Assembly (NCBI RefSeq): GCF_018069565.1
Contig: NZ_JAGPNL010000001.1
Location: 868,001 to 932,000 of the forward strand
Length of the DNA: 64,000 nucleotides
Direction: 5' to 3'
Source: Streptomyces tagetis
GTDB lineage: Bacteria; Actinomycetota; Actinomycetes; Streptomycetales; Streptomycetaceae
The translations under genes were made by a program, and so were the position numbers. Below are positions 8,505 through 16,886 of the stretch, in pieces; position 1 is the first letter of the stretch, and each line of letters opens with the position of its first letter. A model generated the notes under the pieces. That model was given only the letters and a program-made list of their open reading frames with translations, did not search any database and was not told the DNA's origin.

Positions 8505-9413
8505 ATGCGCCGCACCGCCGGACCCGCGCGCGGCACCGCCCGCGCCCTCGTCACCACCCTGTTCGCCGGCGCCGCCCTCGGCGTCTTCGCGGGCACCGCA
8601 CCGGCGGACACGGGCCTCCCCGCGCACCCGGCCGACGCCGCCGTACCCGGCCCGGCCGCCACCGACCCGCTGCCCTGCGATCCGGTCCCCGAGATCCCCG
8701 ACGCCGATCCGCCCGTACCCGGGGAGGACCCCGCCGCCTGGCACACGCTCCCCGGCGCGGACGCGCCCGCCCCCGACCCCGCCTACGCCGGCACCACCCG
8801 CGCCCTCGCCGTCACCGGCGCCCCGTCCGGCCCGGCCGCCACGGACACCACCGCACCCGACCCGGAGACCACCGCACCCGACCCGGACCCGGACACCGCC
8901 GCCCCCGGCACCCGAGCCCGCGACGCCTACGGCCTGCCCGCCGACGACGGCGACGACGACCTCCTCGGCGCCCCCGGCCCCGACCGGGCGGCGGACGGCG
9001 GCTGCCCACCCGTACCCGGCGACGACGCGCTCTGGGGCGCCGAACCCGGCGAGGACGCGCCCTGGGCCGCCACCTCGGCCCTGCCCCAGGGCACCACCCG
9101 CCCCACCTGCCCCACACACCCCACGCATCCCACCCCCGGCGACCCCTGCGGCACCCCGGAACCCCCGTGCCCCACCTCCCCGCACGACGAGTCCCACGAC
9201 ACCCCCACTCCGCACGGCCGGCCCGGCGGAGCCACCCCGCGCGGCTCCTGCGCCACCACCTCGCCGGAGCACGGCGTACGGGCCGGACAGGGCGGCGCCT
9301 TCACCGGCTCCGTGCCCGCCCTCGCCGCCGGGGGAGTGCTGATCGCGGGCGCGCTCGGCGGTGCCGCGCACCGGCTGCGCCCCCGTACGCGCCGGGGCGG
9401 CGGGGAGCGCTGA
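8505..9413 (+). CDS. Secreted Pro/Asp-rich protein with C-terminal membrane anchor
   Basis: A 302-residue protein with an N-terminal signal peptide (MRRTAGPARGTARALVTTLF, cleavage likely after about residue 35), a long Pro/Asp/Thr-rich extracellular region with scattered cysteines (CDPVPEIPDADP, CPPVPGDD, CPTHPTHPT, CGTPEPPCPTS, CATTSPEHG), and a C-terminal hydrophobic helix (VPALAAGGVLIAGALGGAAH) ending in basic residues. That layout suggests a surface-exposed protein tethered to the membrane. No LPxTG motif is seen and no domain is recognised. The gene has an AAGGAG RBS and may be co-expressed with the upstream sigma factor, 194 bases away. Confidence 0.7.
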   Translation: MRRTAGPARGTARALVTTLFAGAALGVFAGTAPADTGLPAHPADAAVPGPAATDPLPCDPVPEIPDADPPVPGEDPAAWHTLPGADAPAPDPAYAGTTRALAVTGAPSGPAATDTTAPDPETTAPDPDPDTAAPGTRARDAYGLPADDGDDDLLGAPGPDRAADGGCPPVPGDDALWGAEPGEDAPWAATSALPQGTTRPTCPTHPTHPTPGDPCGTPEPPCPTSPHDESHDTPTPHGRPGGATPRGSCATTSPEHGVRAGQGGAFTGSVPALAAGGVLIAGALGGAAHRLRPRTRRGGGER

Positions 9414-9498
9414 GCCGGAGCGGGCGGGCGCCGTGGTCCACGCGACAGGGACCGCAGCCATGAGGGGGCGGCACGGTGGGTACTTGGAGCACGACCGG

Positions 9499-9546
9499 CG
9501 CCCCGATCACGAGCCCGATCACGACCCCGATCACCACCCCGATCAC
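9499..9546. repeat. Four tandem 12-bp repeats in the leader of the PLP-fold gene
   Basis: Four head-to-tail units of the form NNNCCCGATCAC occupy 9499-9510, 9511-9522, 9523-9534 and 9535-9546. They lie about 55 bases upstream of the chosen start of the PLP-fold gene (9601). If translation began at the upstream ATG near 9461, they would encode a PDHx repeat. Confidence 0.85.
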
Positions 9547-9600
9547 CGCCGGACGGCAACGGCGGTGGGCGACGGCACCACGGACGGCGTGGAGGTACGC

Positions 9601-10845
9601 ATGCGGCGGACGGACCCCGAGGGGCACGGCCCCGTCCGCTACGGTCCGCCGCTCCCCCGCGACGGACTCCCGGTCCTGCCCGAACTCGCCGCCGTCCTCG
9701 CCGCCGCCGCGGGCCGGGGCGACGACGAACCGGCCGGCGGCGCCCCCGCACTGCTCGACGCCGCCCACGGCTACTGGGACCGGCGCGGACTGCCCGCCGG
9801 GACCAGCCCCGTGGCCGCCGCGCCCGGCGCCAACGCCCTGCTGGTCGCGCTGACCGCCGCGCTCGGCGGAGACGTCCTCGTGCCCCGCCCCTGCGCCGCC
9901 TGGTGGGCCCCGTACGCGCGACTGCTGGGCCGGCCCGTCTTCCACGTGCCGACCCCGGCCGAGTCCGGCGGCGTCCCCGACCCGTACGCCCTGCTGGAGA
10001 CCGTGCGCCGGGTCCGTGCCGAGGGCGGCGACCCCCGCCTGCTGGTGCTCTCGGTCGCCGACGACCCCACCGGCACCGTCGCCCCGCCCGACCTGCTCCA
10101 CGAGGCCGCCCTCGCCGCCGCGGACGAGGGACTGCACCTGGTCAGCGACGAGACCTGGCGCGACACCCTGCACGACCCGCGCGCCACGGTGCTGCTCAGC
10201 CCCGCCGAGATGCTGCCCGGCCGGGTGAGCGTCGTCACCGACCTGGCCGGCGCCCTGCTCCCCGCGGGCTGGCCCGCCGCCGTCGCCCGCCTGCCCGGCA
10301 CACCCACGGGAAGACGGCTGCACGCGCGCGTGCTGGACGTCCTCACCGCGCTCGGCGCCCGCCTCGCCCCGCCCGTCGCCGCCGCGGCCGGGTACGCCCT
10401 CGCCGAACCCGAGCCGGTCACCGAGCGCCGGTCCGCCGCCGTACGCCTGCACGCGCGCCTCACCGCCGCCCTGCACACCGCCGTGACCGGCGCGGGCGCC
10501 ACCGCCCGGCCCCCGCAGGCCGGCCGCCAGCTCTACGCCGACCTCTCCCCCCTGCGCGACGCGCTCGCCACACGCGGGGTCGGCGACGCGCAGGAACTGG
10601 AGGACCACCTCACCGCCCGGCTCGGCATGCCCGCCCCGGGCGGCCACCGCTTCGGCGACGATCTCCAGGCCCTGCGCGTCCGCCTCTCCACCGGCTCGCT
10701 CACCGGCGCCACCGACACGCTGCGCGCCCGGTGCCTCACCGCCCCCGACCCCCTGGAACTGCCCCACGTGCACGACGCGTTGACCGCTGTGCAGTCGGTC
10801 TTCGACGATCTCCGCGACGCTCAGCGATGGGAGCCCCTTCGATGA
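9601..10845 (+). CDS. Aminotransferase class I/II-like protein without the PLP lysine
   Basis: A 414-residue protein whose architecture resembles fold-type I PLP enzymes: PVAAAPGANALLVALTAALG (phosphate-binding loop region), a SVADDPTGTVAPPDLLHEAA segment like the NPTG motif, and DEGLHLVSDETWRDTLHDP like the D-x-Y motif. At the position of the Schiff-base lysine the sequence reads SVVTDLAGALLPAGWPAA, with no lysine. In fact I find no lysine anywhere in the protein. Start ATG 9601 has an ideal GGAGG RBS (9591-9595). The stop overlaps the next ATG (ATGA), so it is co-translated with the MBL hydrolase. It cannot use PLP as a normal aminotransferase; its role is unknown. Confidence 0.85.
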   Translation: MRRTDPEGHGPVRYGPPLPRDGLPVLPELAAVLAAAAGRGDDEPAGGAPALLDAAHGYWDRRGLPAGTSPVAAAPGANALLVALTAALGGDVLVPRPCAAWWAPYARLLGRPVFHVPTPAESGGVPDPYALLETVRRVRAEGGDPRLLVLSVADDPTGTVAPPDLLHEAALAAADEGLHLVSDETWRDTLHDPRATVLLSPAEMLPGRVSVVTDLAGALLPAGWPAAVARLPGTPTGRRLHARVLDVLTALGARLAPPVAAAAGYALAEPEPVTERRSAAVRLHARLTAALHTAVTGAGATARPPQAGRQLYADLSPLRDALATRGVGDAQELEDHLTARLGMPAPGGHRFGDDLQALRVRLSTGSLTGATDTLRARCLTAPDPLELPHVHDALTAVQSVFDDLRDAQRWEPLR

Positions 10846-11888
10846 CGCAGCAGTCCCGGCCGGTCCCGAGCGGCAGCCTCCCCGCCCGCGAGGGCGCCAC
10901 CACCGCGCCCGCCCCCTACCCGCCGCTCGCCGAGCCCCGGCCGCCGGCCGAACGCCGGGTGTGGCCGCGGGCCTTCCACGACCGGCTCACCGCCCCGCTG
11001 CCGGGACTGCGGGCCTTCGCCCGGTTCGCCCGCGAGGGCGCGGTCAGACCCGGCCCCGCGGGGCTCGCGGACATCCCCCGGCTGCCGTACGAGCCCGGAC
11101 CGCTGCCGCGCGTCGGCACCCGCGCCGTCGCCGTCACCTGGGTGGGGCACGCGAGCTGGGTGGTGCGCATAGGCGGGCTCACCGTGCTCACCGACCCGGT
11201 GTGGTCCCGCCGCATCCTCGGCACCCCCGCCCGCGTCACCCCGGTGGGCGTCGCCTGGGAGGCCCTGCCGCGCGTCGACGCCGTCGTCATCAGCCACAAC
11301 CACTACGACCACCTGGACGCGCCCACCCTGCGCCGGCTCCCGCGCGAGACCCCGGTGTTCGCGCCGGCCGGGCTCGGCCGCTGGTTCCACCGCCGCCGCT
11401 TCACCCGCGTCACCGAACTGGACTGGTGGGAGGCGGCGGCGCTCGGCGGGGTCCGCTTCGACTTCGTGCCCGCCCACCACTGGTCCAAGCGCAGCCTCAC
11501 CGACACCTGCCGCACGCTGTGGGGCGGCTGGGTCCTCACCGCGCCGGACGGCCGCCGCGTCTACTTCGCCGGCGACACCGGATACGGCCACTGGTTCGGC
11601 CGCATCGGCCGCCGCTACCCCGGCATCGACCTCGCCCTGCTGCCCATCGGCGCCTACGACCCCCGCTGGTGGCTGCGCGACGTGCACTGCGACCCGGAGG
11701 AGGCGGTCCGCGCCGCCCGGGACGTCGGGGCCCGCCGGATGGCGCCCATGCACTGGGGCACGTTCGTCCTCTCCGCGGAACCGGTCCTCGAACCGCTCAC
11801 CCGCGTGCGCGCCGCCTGGGAGGCGGCCGGCCTGCCCCGCGAGGACCTGTGGGACCTCCCCATCGGCGCCTCCCGCGTACTGGAGTAG
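10842..11888 (+). CDS. MBL-fold metal-dependent hydrolase (NAPE-PLD/UlaG-like)
   Basis: A 348-residue metallo-beta-lactamase-fold protein. The metal-binding motif HNHYDHLD is at about residues 151-158, further ligands are in FVPAHHWSKRS, YFAGDTGYGHWF and MAPMHWGTF. The WVGHASWVVRIGGLTVLTDP start of the fold and the GGWVLTAPDGRRVYFAGDTG segment resemble the NAPE-phospholipase D-like group of the superfamily. The start overlaps the stop of the PLP-fold gene by ATGA, with GGGAG eight bases upstream, so the two are translationally coupled. The natural substrate, perhaps a phospholipid or a lactone, is unknown. Confidence 0.9.
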   Translation: MTQQSRPVPSGSLPAREGATTAPAPYPPLAEPRPPAERRVWPRAFHDRLTAPLPGLRAFARFAREGAVRPGPAGLADIPRLPYEPGPLPRVGTRAVAVTWVGHASWVVRIGGLTVLTDPVWSRRILGTPARVTPVGVAWEALPRVDAVVISHNHYDHLDAPTLRRLPRETPVFAPAGLGRWFHRRRFTRVTELDWWEAAALGGVRFDFVPAHHWSKRSLTDTCRTLWGGWVLTAPDGRRVYFAGDTGYGHWFGRIGRRYPGIDLALLPIGAYDPRWWLRDVHCDPEEAVRAARDVGARRMAPMHWGTFVLSAEPVLEPLTRVRAAWEAAGLPREDLWDLPIGASRVLE

Positions 11889-11967
11889 CGCACGCCCGCG
11901 CCCCGCGGTCCCCGCACCACCCCACGCACCCGCGCGCCACCCGACGCACCCCCGCGTCACCCCCGGC

Positions 11968-12591
11968 CTACGCCTTCGCCGGCCTCCGCAGCCGCCGCCA
12001 CACGCCCGGCGCCGCGCCGACCACCACGGTCAGCCCGACCGCCGCGGCCACCCCCTCCCACGGCTTGCCGAAGAGCGAACCGCTCAGGATGCCGATGAGC
12101 TGGTACGTCACCGCCCACGCCAGGCACGCCGGAAGGTTCCCCCGGGCGAAGCGCCGCACCGGCCACCCGGCGAGCAGGCAGGCCAGCATCACCGGGATAC
12201 GGCCCGCCGGCACCAGCCGGGAGAGCACCAGCACGCCCACCCCGTGCTCGGCGAGCTTCTCCCGCGCCTGGGTCAGCCGGTCCTCCGGCGCCCGCGCCCG
12301 TATCGCCTCCAGCCAGCGCGAGCCGTTGCGCGAACCGACCCCGCGCCGCCCCAGCCAGTACAGCGCCAGGTCCCCGAGGAACGCGGCCAGCGACGCCGTC
12401 ACGAAGACCACCGCCAGCGCGAACGGCGCCGTCTGGTGCACCGCCACCACCGCCGCCGAACTGACCAGCGCGCCGGTCGGCACCACCGGCACCAGCGCGC
12501 CGATCAGCACCAGCAGGAACAGCGACGGATAGCCGAGGGCCTGCTGGGTCGGTTCGGCCGGGATGCTCGCGGGCACGCCCAGCCAGCTCAC
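11968..12591 (-). CDS. DedA family membrane protein
   Basis: A 207-residue integral membrane protein with about five hydrophobic segments. The DedA/VTT pattern is visible in LGDLALYWLGRRGVGSRNGSRW, the amphipathic re-entrant part KLAEHGVGVLVLSRLVPAGR followed by IPVMLACLLAGWPVRRFARG, and the last span. DedA proteins are linked to flipping of undecaprenyl phosphate or phospholipids and to membrane homeostasis; the arginine in SRLVPAGR is a conserved feature. The start overlaps the stop of the upstream MBL gene, so the two form a coupled pair on the minus strand. Confidence 0.9.
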   Translation of the reverse strand: MSWLGVPASIPAEPTQQALGYPSLFLLVLIGALVPVVPTGALVSSAAVVAVHQTAPFALAVVFVTASLAAFLGDLALYWLGRRGVGSRNGSRWLEAIRARAPEDRLTQAREKLAEHGVGVLVLSRLVPAGRIPVMLACLLAGWPVRRFARGNLPACLAWAVTYQLIGILSGSLFGKPWEGVAAAVGLTVVVGAAPGVWRRLRRPAKA

Positions 12592-13361
12592 CTGGGGACC
12601 TCCACCCGTGTGCTCTCGCCGTGCCCCAGCCGGTGCACCGCCACACCCGGCGCACGCATCGCCGACAGGCGCACGAACTCGTCACCCGGCGTATGGAACT
12701 CATGGGGGCGCACGGCGTCGAGCCCGATGGGCCAGAAGGTGCCGTAGTGCACCGGGACCGCGCTGCGCGGCGCCAGCCGGGCCACCGCCTCGGCCGCCCG
12801 GCCCGCGTCGAGGTGGCCGTGGCCGAGGTACGGACCCCAGCCGCCCACCGGCAGCAGGGCCGCGTCGACCGGTCCGACCTCCTCCTCCATGCCCTCGAAG
12901 AGACCGGTGTCCCCGGCGAAGTACGTGCGCGCCTCGCCCTCGATCACATAGCCGAGCGCGGGCGCGCGGTGCGGGCCGAGCGGCAGCCGCCGCCCGTCGT
13001 GACGCGCCGGTACGGCGCGTACCCGCAGGTCACCGAGGGAGACCTCGTCTCCCGGCGCCATCTCGCGCAGGTGCAGATGGCCGAGCCGGCGCAGCCCCGG
13101 CACCGCCTGGGGCGCACCCCGGGGCACGAGGAGGCGCGTGCCCGGCGCGAGCAGCGCCAGCGACGGCACGTGCAGATGGTCGGCGTGCAGGTGCGACACG
13201 ACCGCCACGTCGGCCCGCCGGGCGTCCGCCGGCGGCACCTCGCCCCGTCTGCGGCGCAGGTGGGCCAGCCTGCGGGCGAAGAGGGGATCGGTGATCACAC
13301 GTGTGTCCGAGTCCTCTACCGTGCAGGTGGCGTGACCCCACCAGGTGACCTCCACCGGCAC
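12588..13361 (-). CDS. MBL-fold metallo-hydrolase (UlaG-like)
   Basis: A 257-residue metallo-beta-lactamase-fold protein. Ligand motifs are SHLHADHLHVPS, ARHDGRRLPLGPHR, YFAGDTGLFEGM and VPVHYGTFW; the N-terminus VEVTWWGHATCTVEDSDTRV is typical of UlaG-like hydrolases. GTG at 13361 is the best start, with GGAGG seven bases upstream; a GTG at 13355 is an alternative. It is coupled to dedA downstream and divergent from the 13444 gene (82 bases between starts). Substrate unknown. It is the second MBL hydrolase within 2.5 kb. Confidence 0.9.
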   Translation of the reverse strand: MPVEVTWWGHATCTVEDSDTRVITDPLFARRLAHLRRRRGEVPPADARRADVAVVSHLHADHLHVPSLALLAPGTRLLVPRGAPQAVPGLRRLGHLHLREMAPGDEVSLGDLRVRAVPARHDGRRLPLGPHRAPALGYVIEGEARTYFAGDTGLFEGMEEEVGPVDAALLPVGGWGPYLGHGHLDAGRAAEAVARLAPRSAVPVHYGTFWPIGLDAVRPHEFHTPGDEFVRLSAMRAPGVAVHRLGHGESTRVEVPR

Positions 13362-13443
13362 CCCTTTGCCTCCTTCGCGCGACTCCCCGAAGCCTACGTC
13401 CAGGAGTAGGGTCGGCGGCGAAAACGGGAGGTGATGGGGGACC

Positions 13444-13845
13444 ATGAGGCCGGTGCGGGTGACGGCGATCGCGAGTCTGACACCGCTGGAGAGGCTGGAG
13501 GACGACCCGTTCCTGGTCGACTCCCGCAGCCAGCACGCCATGTGCGCCCGCTGGGCCGCAGAACGCGGTCTGGTCATCGCCCGTGAACTGCTGGTCTGCT
13601 CCCTGCGCAGCGACCACGACGCCCTGTGGGACGGCGTCCGCCCCGGCCACGACCTCTTCGTGGCCCCCAGCCTGCGCGTCCTGGAGTGCGCGCTGTCCTC
13701 GGTGGAGGAGTTCACCGCCGAGTGCGCGCGGCGCGGGGTCCGCGTCGAGACGGTCGGCCACGCGGAACCGGCCTACGACGCCCGGATGAAGGCGTGCGTG
13801 CACCGCAGGCTCTCCATGCCGACGGCGGGGTACGACGGCCGCTGA
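13444..13845 (+). CDS. Conserved-looking protein with serine-recombinase-like fold pattern, function unknown
   Basis: A soluble 133-residue protein. The order of segments (SQHAMCARWAAERGLVIARE, then LWDGVRPGHDLFVAPSLRVL, then SVEEFTAECARRGVRVETVG) resembles the catalytic domain of resolvase/invertase-type serine recombinases. The usual R-x-S-T-x-x-Q nucleophile motif is not present, and there is no DNA-binding C-terminal domain, so recombination activity is unlikely. A GGGAGG RBS precedes the ATG by 11 bases. Function is unknown. Confidence 0.65.
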   Translation: MRPVRVTAIASLTPLERLEDDPFLVDSRSQHAMCARWAAERGLVIARELLVCSLRSDHDALWDGVRPGHDLFVAPSLRVLECALSSVEEFTAECARRGVRVETVGHAEPAYDARMKACVHRRLSMPTAGYDGR

Positions 13846-14000
13846 CCCCTGCCGCGTACCGGAGGGCTCACCCGGAGGGGACCGGGCGGCACGGGGGGCG
13901 TGAACCGGACCCAGGGGGACAAACGGGCACACCGGAGCGTTGTGACAGGGTGGTGAGGGCCCGATCCGACCACGGGCCGGGACGTGAGGTGTGCGCAGCG

Positions 14001-16235
14001 ATGGGTGGAGGGCGTTGGCGCCGGGCCGCCAGCCAGATCGGGCGGAGTGTCACGGTGTGGGCCGTCTCCACCGTGACCATGCTCGTGCTCGCCGGCATCC
14101 TGCCGGACTTCCGGCTCCAGTCGGCCGACGGCGACAGCGCGACCCAGATCGCGGTGACCGCCGCCTTCGGCGCGGGGGCCTTCGGCGTGCTCTCGGCGCT
14201 GGTGTGGCCGCTGCTGGTACGGCTGCTGCTCCTGGTGCCGGCGCTCGTCCTCGCGCTGCTGGTCTTCTTCCTCAACGGCGGGCTGCTGCTGCTCGCCCTG
14301 CACGTCAATCCGGCCGCGCGCGGCGGGGTCGCCCCGGAGACCGCGGTGGTGGTGGCCGCGGTGATGTCCGCGGTGGCCTCCGCGACCGGCGGTGCCCTCG
14401 CCGTGCGCGACGACGACGCCTACCGGCGACGGCTCTACCGCCTCGCCGACCGGCGCCGCCGCCGGGTCCGCCCGCCCGCCCCCGCCGGTCCGGGCACGGT
14501 CTTCCTCCAGCTCGACGGCGTCGGCCACGACGTGCTCACCGACGCCGTCGGCCAGGGCCTGATGCCGACCCTGGCCCGCTGGCTGGGCCGGGACGGCTCG
14601 CCCGCCTCCCACCGGCTCGACCTCTGGCGCACCGACTGGTCCAGCCAGACCGGCGCGAGCCAGCTCGGCATCCTGCACGGCAGCAACCACGACGTCCCCG
14701 CCTTCCGCTGGTACGAGAAGCACAGCGGCGAGGTGATGGTCTGCAACCGCCCGTCCAGCGCCGCCGAACTCCAGCGCCGCGCCGCCCGGTACGCGGGCCA
14801 CCCCGGGCTGCTGCACACCGACGGCGCCAGCCGGGGCAACCTCTTCGGCGGCGGCGCCGACGAACAGGCCCTCGTGCTCTCCATCGCGGCCCGCCGCCGC
14901 AGCCGCGAGACCCGCTCCCGGGCCGGCTACTTCGCCTACTTCTCCGATCCGGCCAACGCGGTCCGCACCGCCCTGTCCTTCGTCGCCGAGGTGGCCCGGG
15001 AGATCGCCCAGTCGCTCCGCGCCCGGCTGCGCGAGGAGCGTCCCCGCGTCTCGCGCGGCGGCCTCTACCCGCTCGTCCGGGCCTTCGCCACCGTCGTCGA
15101 ACGGGACGTCGTCGTCGCCGCGGTCATGGGCGACCTGCTCGCCGGCCGCACCGCCGTCTACGCCGACCTGGTCGCCTACGACGAGGTGGCCCACCACTCC
15201 GGGCCGCGCAGCCGGGACACGGCCAAGGTCCTCCAGCGGCTCGACCGGGCCGTCGCGCTGATCGAGAAGGTCGCCGAGCACGCCCCCCGGCAGTACCGGA
15301 TCGTGGTCCTCTCCGACCACGGCCAGAGCCCCGGCGAAACCTTCCGCTCCCGCTACGGACTGACCCTCGGCGACCTGGTGCGGGCCGGCTGCGGACTGCC
15401 CGTGCCGCGCCGGGCCCGGCGCACCCGCAGCGGCGCCGAGGCGCGGGCCGCCGTCCGGGCCGCGCTGCACCGGCCGGTCGAGGAGGGCGAGGAGCGCTAC
15501 CGCCCGGCGGGCCGCCGCTCCGAGCCCATCGTGCTGGCCTCCGGCAACCTCGGCCTGGTCTCCTTCCCCGCCGTGCCGCACCGGATGAGCGAGGAGGAGA
15601 TCCACGCCCGGTACCCGGCGCTGCTGCCGACCCTCGCCAACCATCCCGGCATCGGCTTCCTGCTGGTGCGCAGCGAGGAGCACGGCGGGGTGGTGCTCGG
15701 CGCGCGCGGGGCGCGGGTGCCGCTGGACCGGCTGGACGAGGAGCCGGGCCCGCTCGCGCCGTTCGGCCCCGGTGCCGCCGACGCGGTGCGCCGCACCCAC
15801 TCCTTCCCGAACACCGCCGACATCATGGTCAACTCCATCCACGACCCGGCCGACGGCGAGGTGCTGGCCTTCGAGGAGCAGATCGGCTCGCACGGCGGGC
15901 TCGGCGGCGCCCAGTCGCGGGCCTTCCTGCTCTCCCCGCTCGCCCTGTCGGCGCCCACCGCGAGGACCACGACCACCTCGGACACCCCGGACGCGCCGGG
16001 GGACGGGGCGGGGATCGTCGGTGCCGAGGAGGTCCACCGGGTGCTGCGCCGCTGGCTCGGCGAGTCCGGCCTCCCCCTGACGCCCCTGAACGGCCCCCGT
16101 CCCGCCGCCCCCGAAGCGGCATCGGCGGAAGCCGCCGTACCGGAAGCCGCCGTACCGGAAGCGGTCGTACGAGGAGCAGCCGTGGCCGGAGGAGCCGTGC
16201 CCGAGGCCCCCGTCCCGGACGACGGCCCCCGCTGA
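14001..16235 (+). CDS. Membrane-anchored alkaline-phosphatase-superfamily phosphodiesterase (holin-like N-terminus)
   Basis: A 744-residue protein. Residues 1-150 hold about four membrane spans (for example VWAVSTVTMLVLAGILPDF and LLLLVPALVLALLVFFLNGG), the part that causes 'phage holin family' annotations. The rest is a type I phosphodiesterase/nucleotide pyrophosphatase domain: FLQLDGVGHDVL, the nucleophile region TDWSSQTGASQLGILHGSNH, metal motifs YDEVAHHSGPRS and VLSDHGQSPG, and a late IGSHGGLGG. It is probably an envelope phosphodiesterase acting on a lipid- or polymer-linked phosphate. The last 40 residues are an Ala/Val/Pro repeat tail (AAVPEAAVPEAVV). Start at 14001 chosen by the conserved basic N-terminus; upstream GTG codons are possible. 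Confidence 0.88.
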   Translation: MGGGRWRRAASQIGRSVTVWAVSTVTMLVLAGILPDFRLQSADGDSATQIAVTAAFGAGAFGVLSALVWPLLVRLLLLVPALVLALLVFFLNGGLLLLALHVNPAARGGVAPETAVVVAAVMSAVASATGGALAVRDDDAYRRRLYRLADRRRRRVRPPAPAGPGTVFLQLDGVGHDVLTDAVGQGLMPTLARWLGRDGSPASHRLDLWRTDWSSQTGASQLGILHGSNHDVPAFRWYEKHSGEVMVCNRPSSAAELQRRAARYAGHPGLLHTDGASRGNLFGGGADEQALVLSIAARRRSRETRSRAGYFAYFSDPANAVRTALSFVAEVAREIAQSLRARLREERPRVSRGGLYPLVRAFATVVERDVVVAAVMGDLLAGRTAVYADLVAYDEVAHHSGPRSRDTAKVLQRLDRAVALIEKVAEHAPRQYRIVVLSDHGQSPGETFRSRYGLTLGDLVRAGCGLPVPRRARRTRSGAEARAAVRAALHRPVEEGEERYRPAGRRSEPIVLASGNLGLVSFPAVPHRMSEEEIHARYPALLPTLANHPGIGFLLVRSEEHGGVVLGARGARVPLDRLDEEPGPLAPFGPGAADAVRRTHSFPNTADIMVNSIHDPADGEVLAFEEQIGSHGGLGGAQSRAFLLSPLALSAPTARTTTTSDTPDAPGDGAGIVGAEEVHRVLRRWLGESGLPLTPLNGPRPAAPEAASAEAAVPEAAVPEAVVRGAAVAGGAVPEAPVPDDGPR

Positions 16236-16421
16236 CGCACACCGCACCCGCCGACGCACCAGCCGCACCCGCCGTACCCGCCGAACCCGCCGTCCGCGCC
16301 CCCGCGTTCAGCGGACGGCGGAACGGCCTTGCGGGTGCGCCGGGCCGGAGTGTGATCGGATGGAGCGGGAACCCGACCCGGGTCCCCACCGCACACCGCC
16401 CGAAAGCGAAAGGAATCCGCC

Positions 16422-16847
16422 GTGGCAACCACGCGCTCCGCACACACCGTCTGGGAAGGCAACCTGCTGGAGGGCAACGGCGTCGTCACCTTCGACTCCT
16501 CCGGCATCGGCCAGCAGCCGGTGTCGTGGCCCTCGCGCGCCGAGCAGGCGAACGGGAAGACCAGCCCGGAGGAGCTGATCGCCGCCGCCCACTCCAGTTG
16601 CTTCTCGATGGCGCTGTCGCACGGCCTCGCCGGCGCCGGCACCCCGCCCACCAAGATCGTCACCTCGGCCGACGTGAGCTTCCAGCCCGGTGAGGGCATC
16701 ACCGGCATCCACCTCACCGTCGAGGGCACCGTCCCCGGCATCGACAACGACGCGTTCGTCGCCGCCGCCGAGGACGCCAAGAAGAACTGCCCGGTCAGCG
16801 CGGCCCTGACCGGTACCACCATCACCCTCTCGGCGAAGCTCGCCTGA
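16422..16847 (+). CDS. OsmC family peroxiredoxin
   Basis: A 141-residue OsmC/Ohr-family protein that reduces organic hydroperoxides using two cysteines. The reactive cysteine is in AAHSSCFSMALSHGL and the second in AKKNCPVSAAL, the normal OsmC spacing. The N-terminus ATTRSAHTVWEGNLLEGNGV is typical. Start is GTG 16422, with AAAGGA upstream. It is convergent with narI (40 bases between stops), so its place next to the nitrate reductase operon need not mean co-regulation. Confidence 0.95.
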   Translation: MATTRSAHTVWEGNLLEGNGVVTFDSSGIGQQPVSWPSRAEQANGKTSPEELIAAAHSSCFSMALSHGLAGAGTPPTKIVTSADVSFQPGEGITGIHLTVEGTVPGIDNDAFVAAAEDAKKNCPVSAALTGTTITLSAKLA

Positions 16848-16886
16848 GCACCGCCCGGCCCGCCGGCGGGGAGGGGACCGGACCGG

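Noticed and set aside
13444..13845. Active resolvase from a mobile element
   Set aside because: No nucleophile motif, no DNA-binding domain and no flanking inverted repeats or transposition genes.
14001..16235. Phage holin as evidence for a prophage
   Set aside because: The holin-like part is only the membrane anchor of a large phosphodiesterase; no phage structural genes are nearby.
13773..16268. An 831-codon minus-strand frame
   Set aside because: Antisense shadow of the membrane phosphodiesterase; no motif and no RBS.
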